Origin: Thermofilum sp.
Lineage (GTDB): Archaea > Thermoproteota > Thermoprotei > Thermofilales > Thermofilaceae
Direction: 5' to 3'
Assembly: GCA_020832965.1 (NCBI GenBank)
Contig: JAJHRM010000031.1
Span: 1-15,111, forward strand
DNA: 15,111 nucleotides
Shown: positions 1-7,151 of the stretch, piece by piece
How the letters are laid out: each line of letters begins with the position of its first letter
Numbering within the stretch: position 1 is the stretch's first letter
Position numbers and translations under genes: made by a program
The notes under the pieces: generated by a model
What the model saw: only the letters and a program-made list of their open reading frames with translations
What the model was told of the DNA's origin: nothing
The model's database searches: none

Positions 1-228
1 CCCCCTGTCTATCCTTCACAAGCACCAATCGTACCTCCTTACGAGGATGAGATCAGGAGGCTAGATGAGGATATTTCACACTACGAGAAACTAAAACGAA
101 TGCTTGAAGAACGCTGGGTAAAGGGGGAAATACAGGAAGAGGAGTACAGGAAAAAACTCACCGAGATCGAAGCTAAGATAAGCGACCTAAAGCTTAAGAA
201 GCAGAGAATTGTTGCCCCCCTCAGGTAA
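1..228 (+). CDS. C-terminal end of a protein with a SHOCT-like tail (5' truncated)
   Basis: Frame 1 is open from the window edge to a TAA at 226-228, giving the last 75 residues. The visible part begins with a Pro-rich stretch (PPVYPSQAPIVPPY). It continues as a charged helical hairpin in which LKRMLEERWVKGEIQEEEY resembles the SHOCT short C-terminal domain, a roughly 30-residue oligomerisation-type tail often found on membrane or DNA-associated proteins. The beginning of the gene is outside the window, so the main domain is unknown. The next gene starts 10 bases after the stop and carries a similar tail, so the two are probably co-transcribed. The reading frame is firm; the SHOCT assignment rests on pattern only. 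Confidence 0.75.
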   Translation, partial: PPVYPSQAPIVPPYEDEIRRLDEDISHYEKLKRMLEERWVKGEIQEEEYRKKLTEIEAKISDLKLKKQRIVAPLR

Positions 229-238
229 GGGGATTAAC

Positions 239-655
239 ATGAGCTTAAAGGTTATAGTAGGTATCATTCTCGCAGTTCTAGGTCTGGGTTCAGGAGTTTG
301 GAGCTGGTTTTTAGCAGGGCTGAGCGGACCCCTCCCCGCAGTAGGGCTAATAATGTTTCTCATAGGGCTTTACCTGATAATTTCAGGCTTACGCAAGCCT
401 AAAACAACTACAACAGACATTGTAACGGCAGGTCTAGGCTTACTCGTCGGCTACGCCGCTGGCAAAGTTGTTTATGACCAAATCCAAAAGTTTTTCGAAA
501 GCAAAGAAAAAGAAAGGCAGCTCACCTATGAGCAGATTTTAGCTCTTGAAAGAAAGGTGGATGAGCTGTACCTCCAAGGAAAAATGCCCCCGGAAAGGTA
601 TAATAGGTCTAAGCAGCTTATAGCTCAACTAAAACAAAAGTACTCCGCGTCATAG
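239..655 (+). CDS. Small membrane protein with SHOCT-like C-terminal tail
   Basis: This is a 138-residue protein. Hydrophobic segments lie at about residues 4-27 and 32-51, with a weaker Gly-rich segment at about 62-79 (VTAGLGLLVGYAAGKVVY) that could be a third, glycine-zipper-like helix. A charged linker follows, then a helical hairpin at about 98-132 (LTYEQILALERKVDELYLQG) that resembles a SHOCT tail. I chose the ATG at 239 over a TTG at 209 because the TTG would overlap the upstream gene and 239 has a purine-rich AAGGGGATT just before it. It follows the upstream gene by 10 bases, and both end in the same kind of domain, so they may work together at the membrane. The substrate or partner cannot be told from the sequence. 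Confidence 0.8.
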   Translation: MSLKVIVGIILAVLGLGSGVWSWFLAGLSGPLPAVGLIMFLIGLYLIISGLRKPKTTTTDIVTAGLGLLVGYAAGKVVYDQIQKFFESKEKERQLTYEQILALERKVDELYLQGKMPPERYNRSKQLIAQLKQKYSAS

Positions 656-656
656 C

Positions 657-670
657 AAAAAATTTTTATC
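657..670 (+). promoter_or_regulatory. TATA promoter for the 87-residue gene
   Basis: An A/T run ending in TTTTTATC (about 663-670) lies some 36 bases before the GTG at 705. A GAGGGTGG ribosome-binding site at 693-700 sits between them. The spacing would allow a short leader. This gene therefore probably starts its own transcript rather than only reading on from the membrane-protein gene, whose stop is at 653-655. Confidence 0.5.
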
Positions 671-704
671 TTACTGAGTAGGAGTCATTAATGAGGGTGG
701 AAAA

Positions 705-968
705 GTGTCAGAAGTCATCGAGCAACTCATCGGAAAAATTGTCGTAAAACTTTTCACCGAGACTGCTAAAGGAGGTATCTACGCCGCCGTAGCTGAAGCA
801 ATGAGAGGTTTCACCCCTGGAAAAGCGAAAAGCCTCTCCGAGGAAGACATAAGGAACATTGCTAGAATAGTTGCAGAGGTTTCCAGGGGTACAGCTCAGC
901 CTGTTGACGAGGCAAAGCTTCGCGAAATAATTAGAAGCGAGCTCCAAAGAACACTTGGGGCAAAGTGA
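705..968 (+). CDS. Small hypothetical helical protein
   Basis: This is an 87-residue protein I do not recognise. It starts at GTG 705, behind GAGGGTGG at 693-700. Two parts are visible. Residues 1-35 are amphipathic and Ala/Gly-containing (LIGKIVVKLFTETAKGGIYA). Residues 43-84 are a charged pair of helices (SLSEEDIRNIARIVAEV, then AKLREIIRSELQRTL) separated by a short Gly-Thr-Ala-Gln-Pro linker. There are no cysteines and no obvious membrane span. It is probably a small oligomerising or partner protein. The opposite-strand ORF in the same place lacks a promoter or ribosome site and looks like a shadow. Codon use fits the neighbours. Confidence 0.65.
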   Translation: MSEVIEQLIGKIVVKLFTETAKGGIYAAVAEAMRGFTPGKAKSLSEEDIRNIARIVAEVSRGTAQPVDEAKLREIIRSELQRTLGAK

Positions 969-1021
969 CTCGTTTATAAATTAATATTTCTCCACCGGTA
1001 AAGGAGTTTCTTAAGTAAAAC

Positions 1022-1034
1022 AAAAGTTTTTAAG
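1022..1034 (+). promoter_or_regulatory. TATA promoter of the kinase/scaffold operon
   Basis: The element AAAAGTTTTTAAG ends about 24 bases before the ATG at 1058, the distance expected for a transcript that starts on or next to the start codon. No ribosome-binding site precedes this ATG, which supports a leaderless first gene. The same AAAAGTTTAAG-like core recurs on the minus strand 27 bases before the GTG at 12843. Confidence 0.6.
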
Positions 1035-1057
1035 TTATCTTTGAAAAATTCTAGCAT

Positions 1058-2881
1058 ATGAGCTATGAGCGCACACTAATTCTTCCAGAGGCTTCTACGA
1101 GTGAATATGGTGAAGTTGCGGAGGCTCTTTTTGAGGCTGTTAGAGGACGTGTCTCAAAGGAGCTGGAGAAGTTTAGGGCTCTGAGGAGCCATGTTAATGA
1201 CCTCGCGAACAGGGTTCGCGAGACTGAGGACAGGATTCGTAGCAATGATGCCTCGTTGAGGTACTACTCTGAGAAGTTTAATAGGATGAATTTTTACTTC
1301 CCCGTCGCGGCTTTCTTCACGCTGATGATGCTCCTCTTGTCATTTTGGCAATCCTTCTTCATTGTCCTGTTCTTCACCTCACTCGTTGCATGCATATACG
1401 TTTACTCGCAGTCTTCCGAGGCCCGCAACCAGATAGTCAGGATCAGTGGCGAGAATGAGAAGCTGCGCGCACTGCTCGGTGATCTCTCCAGGAAGCTTGA
1501 GAAGGCTAGGGGGGAGCTCAGCGGCTTCAGGTTTCCGAGGGTGAGGGTGGAAGCATACAAGATGTATGTACCTGTGGGCTTCTGGGAGTTTGACGGGCGC
1601 CTCGTTGCCATCAGTAGCTATGCTGAGGGCGTCCCGGTGGAGGTGAGGGTTATTACTAGCGGGGACGAGGTTGCGAGGATCGCTGGGGACGTCGCCAGGC
1701 TGGACCAGTTCTACAGGGACTTGTTCCTGAGGGAGAGGATTGAGGGGAGGAGTATTGTTGAGGCTTTGGTGAAGTTTAACCTTTGGGAGAGAGTTGTCTC
1801 CTTTAGGTCCCCTGAGAGGGTCATAGTAGAGGAGGTCTCTAACGATGTTGAGAGGCTGAGCGGGCTTGTGCAGGAGTGGAGGGGCTCCCTGCCGCTAGTG
1901 TCGCCGGAGGAGGGGAACCTAAAGTTCTTCAGGGATGCTCTCTCGAGATCCGTAGGCGGCTCTAGACCTGCCTGCGCTGTGGAGGAGTTGGAGTCTTCGC
2001 TTAGCGAGAGCTTTAGCTTGCTGGAGGAGCTCAGGTCTGCCTGCGAGATCCTCAGGCAGGTTGAGGACTTCGCGCGGGAGGCCCGGGAAGTGCTTGCGGT
2101 GGCTGAGAGCTACAAGGACGTTTTTGAGCGCTTCCTGGAGCTGGCCAAGTACACCGTCCCCCTGGAGCCCCCTCTAGGGGTATTGAAGAGAGTTTACTGC
2201 AAGCGCTGCACCGACATGGTTGTTGAAGATGTCGTGAGCAAGCTGGATCTCTTGAGGTGGATCGACGTCAACATTCTTGGAGGCGTGAGCGAGGACTCGG
2301 ACATCGTTGTAGCGCCTGAGAAAGTCAGGGATGAGGCTAGGCAGTTTGTCGGCGACATACGGTTGCTCGTTTTGCGGCGTGCCCCCCTCCTGGGCTTAAG
2401 GGAGGTGCCTGAGGGCGCGGAGGAAGCCGTGAAGGCTTACTACGAGGGTTTAAGGAGGTGCTCTGTGAGCTTGAGCGGTGGGGATGAGGGGGTAACGCTC
2501 TCCCTAGACAGGCTAAGCGGCGAGCCCGCGCTTAGGTGCGAGAGGTGCGGCGCTCGCCTGGATCCCGGGCATACCTACTACGTCTCCACGATTGTCCTAC
2601 CCTATGTCAAGGCTTACTTTGCACTGCTATACGAGTACATTGAGAAGCTGTTCACAAAGTCTGAGACCATCAGGCTCTCGGTCAACAGTGCTAGGCTCTC
2701 GAAGGACCAGAGGAAAACAACGCTCGGCATCTACGAGGACATGGTTCACGAGTTCGAGAACAGGCGTGAGGGTATGGCTCGCGAGCTCGAGGAGCTTAAG
2801 CGCTACGAGCAGAGCTTGCTCACGATAATGTCGCTCCTCGGGGTAAGTGAAGCCGTCCTTGAGGGTAGGAGGGGTGATTAA
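1058..2881 (+). CDS. Coiled-coil membrane protein with two CxxC zinc knuckles
   Basis: This 607-residue protein is not a family I recognise by name. In order it shows an N-terminal coiled coil (about 25-75), a hydrophobic hairpin of two likely membrane helices (about 79-95 and 99-117), and a second coiled coil (about 119-156). A beta-rich region follows, starting GFRFPR (157-162) and running through YVPVGFWEF. A long helical region contains C381xxC384. A second knuckle, C494xxC497 in LRCERCGAR, comes next, and a final coiled coil (about 550-590) ends the protein. The four cysteines could form one zinc site with a large insertion. It is first in a four-gene operon with a kinase, its ATG looks leaderless, and the next gene starts 2 bases after its stop. 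A membrane anchor or scaffold for the complex is a reasonable inference. AGG/GAG-rich codon use suggests a well-settled chromosomal gene. Confidence 0.85.
   Translation: MSYERTLILPEASTSEYGEVAEALFEAVRGRVSKELEKFRALRSHVNDLANRVRETEDRIRSNDASLRYYSEKFNRMNFYFPVAAFFTLMMLLLSFWQSFFIVLFFTSLVACIYVYSQSSEARNQIVRISGENEKLRALLGDLSRKLEKARGELSGFRFPRVRVEAYKMYVPVGFWEFDGRLVAISSYAEGVPVEVRVITSGDEVARIAGDVARLDQFYRDLFLRERIEGRSIVEALVKFNLWERVVSFRSPERVIVEEVSNDVERLSGLVQEWRGSLPLVSPEEGNLKFFRDALSRSVGGSRPACAVEELESSLSESFSLLEELRSACEILRQVEDFAREAREVLAVAESYKDVFERFLELAKYTVPLEPPLGVLKRVYCKRCTDMVVEDVVSKLDLLRWIDVNILGGVSEDSDIVVAPEKVRDEARQFVGDIRLLVLRRAPLLGLREVPEGAEEAVKAYYEGLRRCSVSLSGGDEGVTLSLDRLSGEPALRCERCGARLDPGHTYYVSTIVLPYVKAYFALLYEYIEKLFTKSETIRLSVNSARLSKDQRKTTLGIYEDMVHEFENRREGMARELEELKRYEQSLLTIMSLLGVSEAVLEGRRGD
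2866..2878 (+). promoter_or_regulatory. Strong ribosome-binding site that fixes the GTG start at 2884
   Basis: AGGAGGGGTGAT at the end of the upstream gene matches the archaeal 16S tail almost completely and sits about six bases before GTG 2884. It supports translation from this non-ATG codon inside the operon. Confidence 0.65.
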
Positions 2882-2883
2882 AG

Positions 2884-3756
2884 GTGAGTTCCCGGCAGGT
2901 TGTTGTGGAGCAAGCTGATCTTTCAAGGCTGGAGAGATTAATTGAGAGGCTAATCGAGGAGTCTAGGAGGCACTCGGAGAAGATTCTGGCAGAGCTTGAG
3001 AGGAATAGGAGCGAGATTAGGAAGAGCAGGCTGGAGGTCTTGACGAGCTTTCTTGGCTCGGAGCTCGCGAGGGTGAGGGCTCGAAAAGCTTCGCTTGAGC
3101 AGCAGCTCGCCTACCTAAATAGGAAGTTCCAGGAGGTGACGGAGATCTACTATACGCGTTTCAAAGCTGTACTCATCGACTACTTGAAGAGCATAAGGGA
3201 CTACTCCAGGCAGTTCCTTGAGATGGCGGAGCCGGAGTTCAGCTCCCTGAGGAAAGTTAAGGCGCAGGTGGAGTTTGCCGAGGAGTTCTCACAGGAGCTG
3301 GAGAGGAGGTATAGCTGGATTAACGAGGAACTGGTCAGCGCTCTCGTGAACGTGGACCTGGAGGCGAGGATCAACGACATGAAGAGGCTTGTAGAAAGCC
3401 TCGAGAAGCTGCAGGAGCAGCTCGTAGCGCAAAGCAGATCCTACAGGGACCTGCAGGGGAAAATCGAGAAGTACAGCTTCCCGAGGGACATCGCTAGGCA
3501 CGGGACAGTCCTCTACCTGCCCATCGTCGCGGTGAGGTGCGAGGTTGGAGGTGAGGAGGCGACTTACTACTTGGGTCCAAGCGTGGACGCACCAATAGTT
3601 AAAAGCGTCCTGAGCAGGCCCCCAGCGCTTGACGACAAGTACAGGCTTCCACCAAGCGAGGTGGACATCGATAAGCTGAGGAAAAAGCTGGCAACCCTCG
3701 CCGCCGACCCGCAGGAGAGAAGTCTGCTCGAAAGCGTAGAGATAGAGGTGGTTTAA
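2884..3756 (+). CDS. Soluble coiled-coil protein of the kinase operon
   Basis: This 290-residue protein starts at GTG 2884. Residues 10-195 are almost entirely heptad-like helix rich in Leu, Glu and Arg. There is no membrane span and only one cysteine (C219). Residues 196-240 switch to a beta-like segment beginning KYSFPR and containing VLYLPIVAVRC, then a short helical C-terminus (258-285). The coiled coil followed by FPR and Y(L/V)P(I/V) mirrors residues 157-180 of the upstream membrane protein. The two are probably distant relatives sharing a module and could heteromerise. It lies 2 bases after its upstream neighbour and its stop overlaps the next start (TAATG), so translation of the three is likely coupled. 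No enzymatic motif is seen. Confidence 0.8.
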   Translation: MSSRQVVVEQADLSRLERLIERLIEESRRHSEKILAELERNRSEIRKSRLEVLTSFLGSELARVRARKASLEQQLAYLNRKFQEVTEIYYTRFKAVLIDYLKSIRDYSRQFLEMAEPEFSSLRKVKAQVEFAEEFSQELERRYSWINEELVSALVNVDLEARINDMKRLVESLEKLQEQLVAQSRSYRDLQGKIEKYSFPRDIARHGTVLYLPIVAVRCEVGGEEATYYLGPSVDAPIVKSVLSRPPALDDKYRLPPSEVDIDKLRKKLATLAADPQERSLLESVEIEVV

Positions 3757-3758
3757 TG
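3745..3758 (+). promoter_or_regulatory. Coupled stop/start with ribosome site
   Basis: GAGGTG (3745-3750) is followed by the overlapping TAATG, where TAA at 3754-3756 ends the coiled-coil gene and ATG at 3756-3758 begins the beta-helix gene. The arrangement fixes the start and suggests translational coupling. Confidence 0.6.
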
Positions 3759-4922
3759 TCCATAGTGAGGAGGTTTCCGCAGAGCGACAAGCTCTCCTAC
3801 GATCCAGTATCGGACACAGCGATCCTGCTGGGGGACTTCGTCGGCGCAACGCCGGTCGTAGGCGTCAGGAAGGCGGAGCTGAGCGGCGGAGCGATCCTGC
3901 TTAACGAGGTTCAGGCATTCGAGGAAGTATTGGTGAATCCTGGCTGCATCGTTAAGGGGAGCATTTCAAGCCCGAGAATAACCATATCGACCAGCGGCGC
4001 TACGCCTACGGTCATCCTGGGAGACGTCTACGGACCAAGCTCGCAGAAGAGGGAAGCCGCCTCGCTGCTCAGGGTTCACGGCGACGGGGAAGCCCTCATC
4101 CAGGGCACAATCATCTCGGACAGCGTCGAGTTCTCAGGCAGGGTCACCGTGGTTGGAGACATCTTCGCACTCCAGGAGCTAAAAGTCGAGGGGCCAGCAC
4201 TCATCATGGGGAGAGTCATGGTTGGCTCAGAGGAGGCCCCCGGTCACGCATCCCTCTCCAGGGCCACAATATACCAGTTGTTTGCTGCTGGAGACGTTGT
4301 GCTCGGAGACGGGGTGACCCTTATCTCACCCGTTGCAGTCGCGAGGGGCGGCAGAATACTTTGGAGGGACAGCTCGGGGGCTGAAAAACTCTTCTCTGAA
4401 GCAGAGACTTCTTTTGTCCGGGTCTTCAGCTTCCCATGCCTCTTCTGCCCAAAGGTTCGCAACCCCCTTCTCTGCGAAAAGTACCTGGATGGGGAGTGCG
4501 ACTCATTCGAGTCTCTAAGGAGCTTCGACTACTCATTCGTTAAGGATAAGAACATGTCTGTGCTGAGCTGGATGTGGAGGGCTTCACCCACGATAGTTGC
4601 CCAGAATCTTCTCGCAAAGAGTATGTTCACCATCACGCGCTCACTTTACAACCCGCGCGTAGATGCAGGCTCTAGGAAGATCAGCGACGTACCATATACG
4701 GAGTACCCAAGCTACATTATCCAGGAAGCTTTGACAAGATTCCGAGAAGCTGCGGGGACATACACTGAGGTAGTCAGGAAAACCCTCTCGGATCTGCTAG
4801 AAGACTACTACAGGAAGACTGGCAAGGAATACATTAGGTGTCCGAAGTGCGGCGTTCCTAACCCAGCCGATGCGAAAATATGCATTTACTGCGGTGAAGC
4901 CCTAGGTGGAAAAACTACTTGA
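3756..4922 (+). CDS. Bactofilin-like beta-helix protein with C-terminal zinc ribbon
   Basis: This is a 388-residue protein. Residues about 30-205 are short beta strands with regularly spaced Gly and Val/Ile (for example VEFSGRVTVVGDIFALQELK), the look of a right-handed beta-helix of the bactofilin or polymer-forming cytoskeletal type. A cysteine-bearing segment follows (C228, C231, C240, C248; FPCLFCPKV), which may bind metal. A mostly helical region lies at 260-355. A classic zinc ribbon ends the protein: C362PKC365 and C376IYC379. Bactofilins are known to form filaments and membrane-associated scaffolds; a similar role here is inferred from fold pattern only. It overlaps both neighbours (1 base upstream, 17 bases downstream), so it belongs firmly to the kinase operon. 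The zinc ribbon resembles that of the ankyrin proteins further along. Confidence 0.75.
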   Translation: MSIVRRFPQSDKLSYDPVSDTAILLGDFVGATPVVGVRKAELSGGAILLNEVQAFEEVLVNPGCIVKGSISSPRITISTSGATPTVILGDVYGPSSQKREAASLLRVHGDGEALIQGTIISDSVEFSGRVTVVGDIFALQELKVEGPALIMGRVMVGSEEAPGHASLSRATIYQLFAAGDVVLGDGVTLISPVAVARGGRILWRDSSGAEKLFSEAETSFVRVFSFPCLFCPKVRNPLLCEKYLDGECDSFESLRSFDYSFVKDKNMSVLSWMWRASPTIVAQNLLAKSMFTITRSLYNPRVDAGSRKISDVPYTEYPSYIIQEALTRFREAAGTYTEVVRKTLSDLLEDYYRKTGKEYIRCPKCGVPNPADAKICIYCGEALGGKTT

Positions 4923-6981
4923 AGTCCAGCTAAAGGCTCTCTACGACCCAGGCGAAAAAGTCCTGGAAATAAAGAGCTACAGGGACGGCTTCCTAGCCCT
5001 AACGGAGTCGTCCAAGCTACTTTTCTTCAACCAAGTTGACAATTATCGATTTGCAGACCTCGGTCTAGGGTCAAGCGTTTTCCAGTACTCATGGGAGAAA
5101 ACCGACAAGCTTGCAGCACTATCCGAAGATTCTCAAGGCACAACAATCACACTGCTCAATGTGGATTCTGGGGAAAAGTTTTCAACACGCGTATCGGACA
5201 AGGTTTCAGGTATCCAGTCGACAGACTACGGCGTACTCTACTGGGGGCCAGCGAAAACTGGCCTCTTTAAGGGGTACATTGCACTAGCCTCGCCGAGTGG
5301 GGGGTGGCGCTTAGAAGTGCCAATGCTTCAGACAGCCTCCAGCTGGGGAGACGTCGTATACGCTGCAGCTTACAATGGGAAGATTTACAGGGCTAGGTTC
5401 TCACCTACGCATGCTCCAGCTTTCTCAGAGGTCTCCAGCATTGCTGGGAGGGTCAGGAAGATAATTCCGCTTGAGTCTACTGCCCTAATCGTAGGCACAA
5501 ATAAAGTTACCATTATGGGTCCAGAGCCGAGGACCATAGACCTCGGCGAGGAAATCCTATTGGCTAAAGCAACCGGTAGGCGGGCTTTCCTGGCAACGGG
5601 CAACTTCACACTCCTACTTGACCTTGACACGTTTTCTGCAGCTAGGCTCGACACGGGGAGGGTCTTCGACATAGACGTATCCGGCGATACAGCCTATGTC
5701 CTCACCGGTGACGAAATTATAGAGCTGACCAACGGGCGTATTACAAGGAGAATCTCACTTGGAGGATTGCCTGCGACTATTCTAAGGGCTGGAAGGGACT
5801 TTGCACTATACTTCTTCCAGATACTGGCTTACGCCACGGTTGAGACTCCACAGATAAGCGCAGTCGCCAAGCTAGTCGAGGTGAGGGATACGGGGGAAGC
5901 AGTATACGAGGTGGAGGCACTCGTAAAGACCCCCTCAAGCCTCAAGCCGGTCTCCGGAAGAGTCACGCTGATGATCGGGGACGAGAGGCTCGAAGGTCAG
6001 CTGGATGAAGTGGGGAGGGCAACGTTCAGAGTAGAGGTACGCGAGCCTGCAAAGCTGAGCGTCGCTCCCGCTGCTGGGGAATTTAAACCTGCGGAGCTGG
6101 TGCTCTCGCCACCCAAGAGGAAGCTAACAGAGCTCGGCAAGGGCGACGTCCTGGTTAAGAGCGACGGCGCAAGCTGGTACGTCCAGGAAAAGCTTGGAAG
6201 CGGGGGCTTCGGGACAGTATACAGGGTGCTGGACCCCATCTTGGAGAGGAGCCTAGCCGTGAAAATCCTGCCAATAATAGGCGAGGGAGAGGCAGAGAAG
6301 CTGAAGCCCCTCATAGAGGAGGCATGGTTCCTCGCTCAGGCCTCCCAGAAGCTGAACAAGGAAAAGAAGATAGTTGTCGAGATGCATGGAATCGAGAAGT
6401 TCACAATTGCCGACTTAACCGGGTCAAAGAGGGGAACAATATATGGCCTAGTCATGGAGTACGTCGAAGGAGGCTCCCTCGCGAGCCTCATAAGCACCGG
6501 CACCGCGCCCATAGAGCTGAGGATAAACATCGCGGTCGCCCTTGCAGAGGCGCTAGCAAGGTTGCACAGGGAGGGGATAGTACACGGGGACCTAAAGCCG
6601 CAGAACGTCCTACTGAGGCAGAACAGACCTTTACTAACAGACTTCGGGACAGCAAGGCTCTTCAAGGCCGCTGGAGAAATCCTCCCAATCCTCGCTTACA
6701 CTCCGGCATACGCTCCACCAGAGGCGCTCGCAAAGATGATAACCGACAAGTCTGACGTTTACTCCCTTGGCACCATGCTAATAGAGCTGTTCACAGGCGA
6801 GCTACCAGCACCACAAAGCACAAACATACCCGCGAGGGCAGTCGAGAAGATCAGGAGAATAAGGGGAGGAAACGCCCTCTGCGACCTCATAAGCCGAATG
6901 AGGCGCGAAAAACCCGAGCACAGACCAACCTCCCAGCAAGCATACGAAGAAATGGCAAGAATACTTGGCCCACCTCCATAA
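4906..6981 (+). CDS. Propeller-Ig-Ser/Thr protein kinase fusion (Hanks type)
   Basis: This is a 691-residue protein. Residues 1-315 are repeated beta units (GDVVYAAAYNGKIYRA; GDTAYVLTGDEIIEL) typical of a WD/PQQ-like propeller. About 316-400 is an Ig-like beta-sandwich. Residues 424-688 are a complete kinase domain: Gly loop GSGGFGTVY (431-439), lysine K453 in AVKIL, alpha-C glutamates 471/472, catalytic loop HGDLKPQN (560-567), D579-F-G, APPE (603-606), D617 in DVYSLG, and a C-lobe Arg in HRPT. All catalytic residues are present, so it should be active. The usual HRD arginine is Gly, making it a non-RD kinase. The GTG at 4906 overlaps the upstream gene by 17 bases. There is no signal peptide or membrane span, so the propeller is probably a cytoplasmic sensor or docking part, and likely substrates are the operon's own scaffold proteins. 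Confidence 0.9.
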   Translation: MEKLLEVQLKALYDPGEKVLEIKSYRDGFLALTESSKLLFFNQVDNYRFADLGLGSSVFQYSWEKTDKLAALSEDSQGTTITLLNVDSGEKFSTRVSDKVSGIQSTDYGVLYWGPAKTGLFKGYIALASPSGGWRLEVPMLQTASSWGDVVYAAAYNGKIYRARFSPTHAPAFSEVSSIAGRVRKIIPLESTALIVGTNKVTIMGPEPRTIDLGEEILLAKATGRRAFLATGNFTLLLDLDTFSAARLDTGRVFDIDVSGDTAYVLTGDEIIELTNGRITRRISLGGLPATILRAGRDFALYFFQILAYATVETPQISAVAKLVEVRDTGEAVYEVEALVKTPSSLKPVSGRVTLMIGDERLEGQLDEVGRATFRVEVREPAKLSVAPAAGEFKPAELVLSPPKRKLTELGKGDVLVKSDGASWYVQEKLGSGGFGTVYRVLDPILERSLAVKILPIIGEGEAEKLKPLIEEAWFLAQASQKLNKEKKIVVEMHGIEKFTIADLTGSKRGTIYGLVMEYVEGGSLASLISTGTAPIELRINIAVALAEALARLHREGIVHGDLKPQNVLLRQNRPLLTDFGTARLFKAAGEILPILAYTPAYAPPEALAKMITDKSDVYSLGTMLIELFTGELPAPQSTNIPARAVEKIRRIRGGNALCDLISRMRREKPEHRPTSQQAYEEMARILGPPP

Positions 6982-7112
6982 AGGTCTATGCCACGTCCAA
7001 GAAATGGTAACACTCTATCTACAGTCGGAGACCGCTAATAAGGTCTTTCTCGGAGCTATCTTGCCTGTAGCTAAAAAGCGCGTGCGCTAATACTTTCAAT
7101 ATTAATAGTAAG

Positions 7113-7132
7113 GAATAAATTTACCTTTTTTA
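7113..7132 (+). promoter_or_regulatory. Promoter of the surface-protein gene
   Basis: A very A/T-rich run, including CTTTTTTAA at about 7125-7133, ends about 20 bases before the ATG at 7152. No ribosome-binding site lies directly before the ATG, so a leaderless or very short leader transcript is likely. The 170 bases after the kinase gene hold nothing else that I can support. Confidence 0.45.
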
Positions 7133-7151
7133 ACCTACCAAGTGAATAACC

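Noticed and set aside
2627..2926. 99-codon ORF on the minus strand within the first operon genes
   Set aside because: It lies wholly across the end of one real gene and the start of the next, has no promoter or ribosome site, and its composition is that of an antisense shadow.
3289..3849. 186-codon minus-strand ORF across the coiled-coil/beta-helix junction
   Set aside because: It is long only because the plus-strand genes are GC-rich and Glu/Lys-rich. It has no start signals and its Cys/Arg/Leu-rich composition is unlike the neighbours.
6324..6755. 143-codon plus-strand ORF inside the kinase gene
   Set aside because: It overlaps the catalytic core in another frame. Its Arg/His/Gly-rich, low-complexity composition shows that it is a frame shadow.
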